Shown here one piece after another: positions 6,203 to 7,748 of a DNA stretch of 7,748 nucleotides. The notes beneath the pieces are model-generated. The model had not been told where the DNA came from. It worked only from the letters and a program-made list of their open reading frames with translations, and did no database searches. The translations under genes and the position numbers were made by a program. The stretch comes from Candidatus Thiodictyon intracellulare (lineage in GTDB: Bacteria > Pseudomonadota > Gammaproteobacteria > Chromatiales > Chromatiaceae): contig JADNEJ010000403.1 of the NCBI GenBank assembly GCA_016292295.1, positions 1 through 7,748 on the forward strand, given 5' to 3'. Within the stretch, counting starts at the first letter, position 1. Each line of letters opens with the position of its first letter.

Positions 6203-6401
6203 CCGCCATTATGTAGCAAACAAACGCACATAGCTATTTATTCAATGACTTGGCTACTACTTTCCGATTCTGAGCAAGCCTGGGAGATCCCGGCGCCCAC
6301 CCGCCCGCATCGCACTGAGTTACCGCCAGATTCTGCGTAACAAATTGATTCAATAACTATGTTAAGATTCAATAACTATGTTAAGTTGCTACATAATGCC
6401 G
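6203..6401. mobile_element. 199-bp miniature inverted-repeat element with 7-bp target duplication
   Basis: CATTATGTAGCAA at 6207-6219 is the exact inverse of TTGCTACATAATG at 6386-6398. The similarity extends outward to CCG/CGG ends and inward to ACATAGCTATT (6228-6238) against ACATAGTTATT on the other strand at the right end. Identical TTTCAAG heptamers lie directly outside, at 6196-6202 and 6402-6408, fitting a target-site duplication. The interior has no transposase and is more AT-rich than the flanks. The exact outer ends are uncertain by about one base because one terminal repeat carries an extra C. Parent family not recognised. Confidence 0.7.
6347..6384. repeat. Exact 19-bp tandem duplication inside the miniature element
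   Basis: GATTCAATAACTATGTTAA occurs twice without a gap (6347-6365, 6366-6384), next to the right terminal repeat. The left end of the element has only one, diverged, inverted counterpart, so the doubling is probably secondary. Confidence 0.95.
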
Positions 6402-6588
6402 TTTCAAGGCGTATCACCCGCTCGGTCAAGTTCTCGATCTTCTTCTGCTGCGCTTTCATCGTGCCCGCCATGCGCTCCACCTTGTCGTTCATCCTGATGA
6501 CAGTGGCTTGGCGATGATCGCCTCACGGTCAGCAAATGCATAGTTTAGGTCGAACCAAGAATAAATCAAGCGGCCACTTTTCGACCGA

Positions 6589-7445
6589 TCACCACCGCAA
6601 CCCGAGCACCAGGTCCATCACATGGGTCCCGGTCGGCTCCGTGCAGATTAGATCCCCGGCGGCGGCGAGCAGCCGGCCGCTGTCGGCGCGGCGCAGACAG
6701 TCGGTCGCGTCGAAGCCATCCAGGGCCGCCCGTCCCATGGTCCCGCCGTCCACCAGGGCACCGGCGTCCGTACCCGGTCCATCGCTGCCGTCGGTACCGG
6801 CGGCGAGCATGAGGCAGTCGCGACGGCCCACAAGCTCGCGGGCGGCGGCCAGAGCCAAGTGCTGATTGCGTCCGCCCCGTCCCGGCCGCGCGGGCAGGCG
6901 GACCGTGGTCTCGCCGCCCCAGACCTGGAGCCCCGGGGGCCATCGCGGACCTGACGGGCCAGCTTCCACCCCCGCTCGGCCGCGTCCCCGGCGAGAAACG
7001 CCGAGTGGACGCGGACCTGGAGTCCGGCCGCTCGGGCCCTGCGCGCCGCAGCGGCCTTGGCCAGGGACAGCGTCGCGATCAGTTTGATGGGTGGGCCCGG
7101 GCGTGCCGGTGCCACGCGCTGCAGGAGTCTGCGGTCCACCCAGGCCCGCACCCAGGGCGGCAGTTCGAGCGCCGCGACTGCCGCCGCCAGGCCGGGCGCC
7201 GGCACCAGGAGACCGGAGATGATCACTGCGGGGTCATCCTCCGGTACGTCGGAGATCGCCAATCATTGAGCCGCGCCAACTGCGCCCGCTCCAGCCCGGC
7301 GGCAGGGACCTCCACCAGGCTGGAGGCCCCCCCCGGAGATCAGGAACAGGAACGTCGCGCCGGGCGAGGTTTGGGCCAGTGCGGCAAGCAGTGCCTCCCC
7401 GGCCTGGATGCTGGCGGCCGTGGGCAGGGGATGCCCTGCCGGGAT
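6589..7445 (-). pseudogene. Glycerate kinase (MOFRL/GckA-TtuD type), decayed
   Basis: Intact enzymes of this type phosphorylate glycerate to 2-phosphoglycerate with ATP. Four pieces in successive frames are visible on the minus strand: HPLPTAASIQAGEALLAALA ending in FLFLISGGG (about 7433-7335); SSLVEVPAAGLERAQLARLN (7320s to 7266); AISDVPEDDPAVIISGLLVP through KLARQVRDGP (7262 to about 6937); and LQVWGGETTVRLPARPGRGG through GTDGSDG, DAGALVDGG and PTGTHVMDLVLGLRW, the MOFRL C-terminus, ending at 6589. The first and third shifts fall at homopolymers (C8 at 7327-7334; C4G5 at 6931-6939). Between pieces two and three roughly 30 codons are missing, including the usual basic R-x-x-x-S-x-I-K-G-G segment. 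The N-terminal 70-80 residues are absent, replaced by transposase sequence. Homopolymer shifts might be read errors; the deletion and lost N-terminus make it a pseudogene regardless. Confidence 0.8.
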
Positions 7446-7748
7446 TGGTCATGCGATCGACCGGCGTGGCAGCGGGCGCCAACTCCGGCGGCTCACGAAA
7501 CCGCTCCGACCAATGGTGGTGATGCTGGTCGCGTGTGACCGCAATCAGCGGCTCGATTCCGGCCGCGTCGCAGGCCGCCACGTTGTCCTTGCTGAAATAG
7601 CCCGCATCGGCCGCGAGTCGCTTGGCACCGTTGAGTCCCGCCGGCAGCGCCTGGAGCTGCGCGAGCATCGGCAGCACTGGTTGCTTGTCGTTGACCGCCT
7701 GCACGACCTTCGGAACCACGACCAGCATGCGCTCGGGATCGACCATGG
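7446..7748 (-). pseudogene. IS1182-family transposase fragment (enters from right edge, C-terminus lost)
   Basis: From the right edge the minus strand reads VDPERMLVVVPKVVQAVNDK, then PMLAQLQALPAGLNGAKRLA, DAGYFSKDN, ACDAAGIEPLIA and WSERFREPPELAPAATPVDR. VVDPERM, the ADAGYFS box with the second DDE aspartate, and GIEPLIA are characteristic of IS1182-type transposases. After PVDRMT (about 7447) the protein should continue to the C-terminal V-E-P-V-F-G segment with the catalytic glutamate. Instead glycerate kinase sequence begins within about ten bases, so the catalytic Glu and the element's 3' end are missing. The start lies beyond the window. The same strand as the transposase start at the left edge, but the two pieces cover different parts of the protein and cannot be compared here. 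Confidence 0.75.

Larger units (their letters stand above)
6128..6569 (-). pseudogene. Remnant of a small coiled-coil gene, split by a miniature element
   Basis: The minus strand from ATG 6492 reads MNDKVERMAGTMKAQQ, then KKIENLTERVIRLE, a helical coiled-coil-like string, before entering the inserted element at 6401, which supplies a stop at 6376. If the element (6203-6401) and one flanking TTTCAAG copy are removed, the frame goes on for 22 codons (IAFARSRGSGLTPAHQLEHK...) to TGA at 6128-6130, giving a 52-residue product. Upstream, YAFADREAIIAK (about 6545-6509) lies in another frame, separated by a 1-base shift, so the original gene was probably longer; 6569 (a TTG) is only an approximate limit. 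I do not recognise a named family. The coding claim rests on residue pattern and frame rejoining only. Confidence 0.35.

Noticed and set aside
7423..7440. Hairpin GGCAGGG-gatg-CCCTGCC
   Set aside because: Lies within glycerate kinase coding remnant (HPLPT region); likely coincidental.

Overview
This is a GC-rich (roughly 60-65%) bacterial segment. It is most likely from a gammaproteobacterium, and the transposase, Uma2 and uracil-DNA-glycosylase sequences resemble what I know from purple sulfur bacteria (Chromatiaceae); that placement is inference. Two conserved housekeeping genes, glnS (glutaminyl-tRNA synthetase, 249-1922, +) and nadA (quinolinate synthase, 4988-6037, +), and two smaller intact genes, an Fe-S type uracil-DNA glycosylase relative (3653-4285, +) and a 99-residue coiled-coil protein (4465-4764, -), sit among decayed and inserted DNA.

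Layout. 1-79 (-): first 26 codons of an IS1182-family transposase running off the left edge. 249-1922: glnS. 2008-2976 (-): Uma2-family nuclease pseudogene, interrupted by a 124-bp miniature inverted-repeat element with a perfect 9-bp target duplication and further broken by small indels. 3036-3402 (+): IS630-type transposase reduced to joined fragments. 3403-3652: non-coding, with a perfect 14-bp inverted repeat. 3653-4285: uracil-DNA glycosylase relative. 4303-4464: three hairpins between convergent genes. 4465-4764 (-) and 4988-6037 (+): divergent coiled-coil gene and nadA. 6047-6129: perfect 24-bp-arm inverted repeat with a tandem 18-bp unit. 6128-6569 (-): remnant of a small coiled-coil gene split by a second, 199-bp miniature element. 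6589-7445 (-): glycerate kinase (MOFRL type) pseudogene. 7446-7748 (-): IS1182-family transposase fragment entering from the right edge and cut off at its junction with the kinase remnant.

How the parts work together. The four intact genes look functionally unrelated and form no evident operon. The main story is genome erosion: at least two transposase remnants, a third transposase entering at the left edge, three broken host genes and two non-autonomous insertions. There are also four exact short tandem duplications (12, 19, 18 and 19 bp). I see no convincing new multi-gene system. The best-supported new objects are the two miniature elements; removing each with one target copy rejoins the reading frame of the gene it interrupts.
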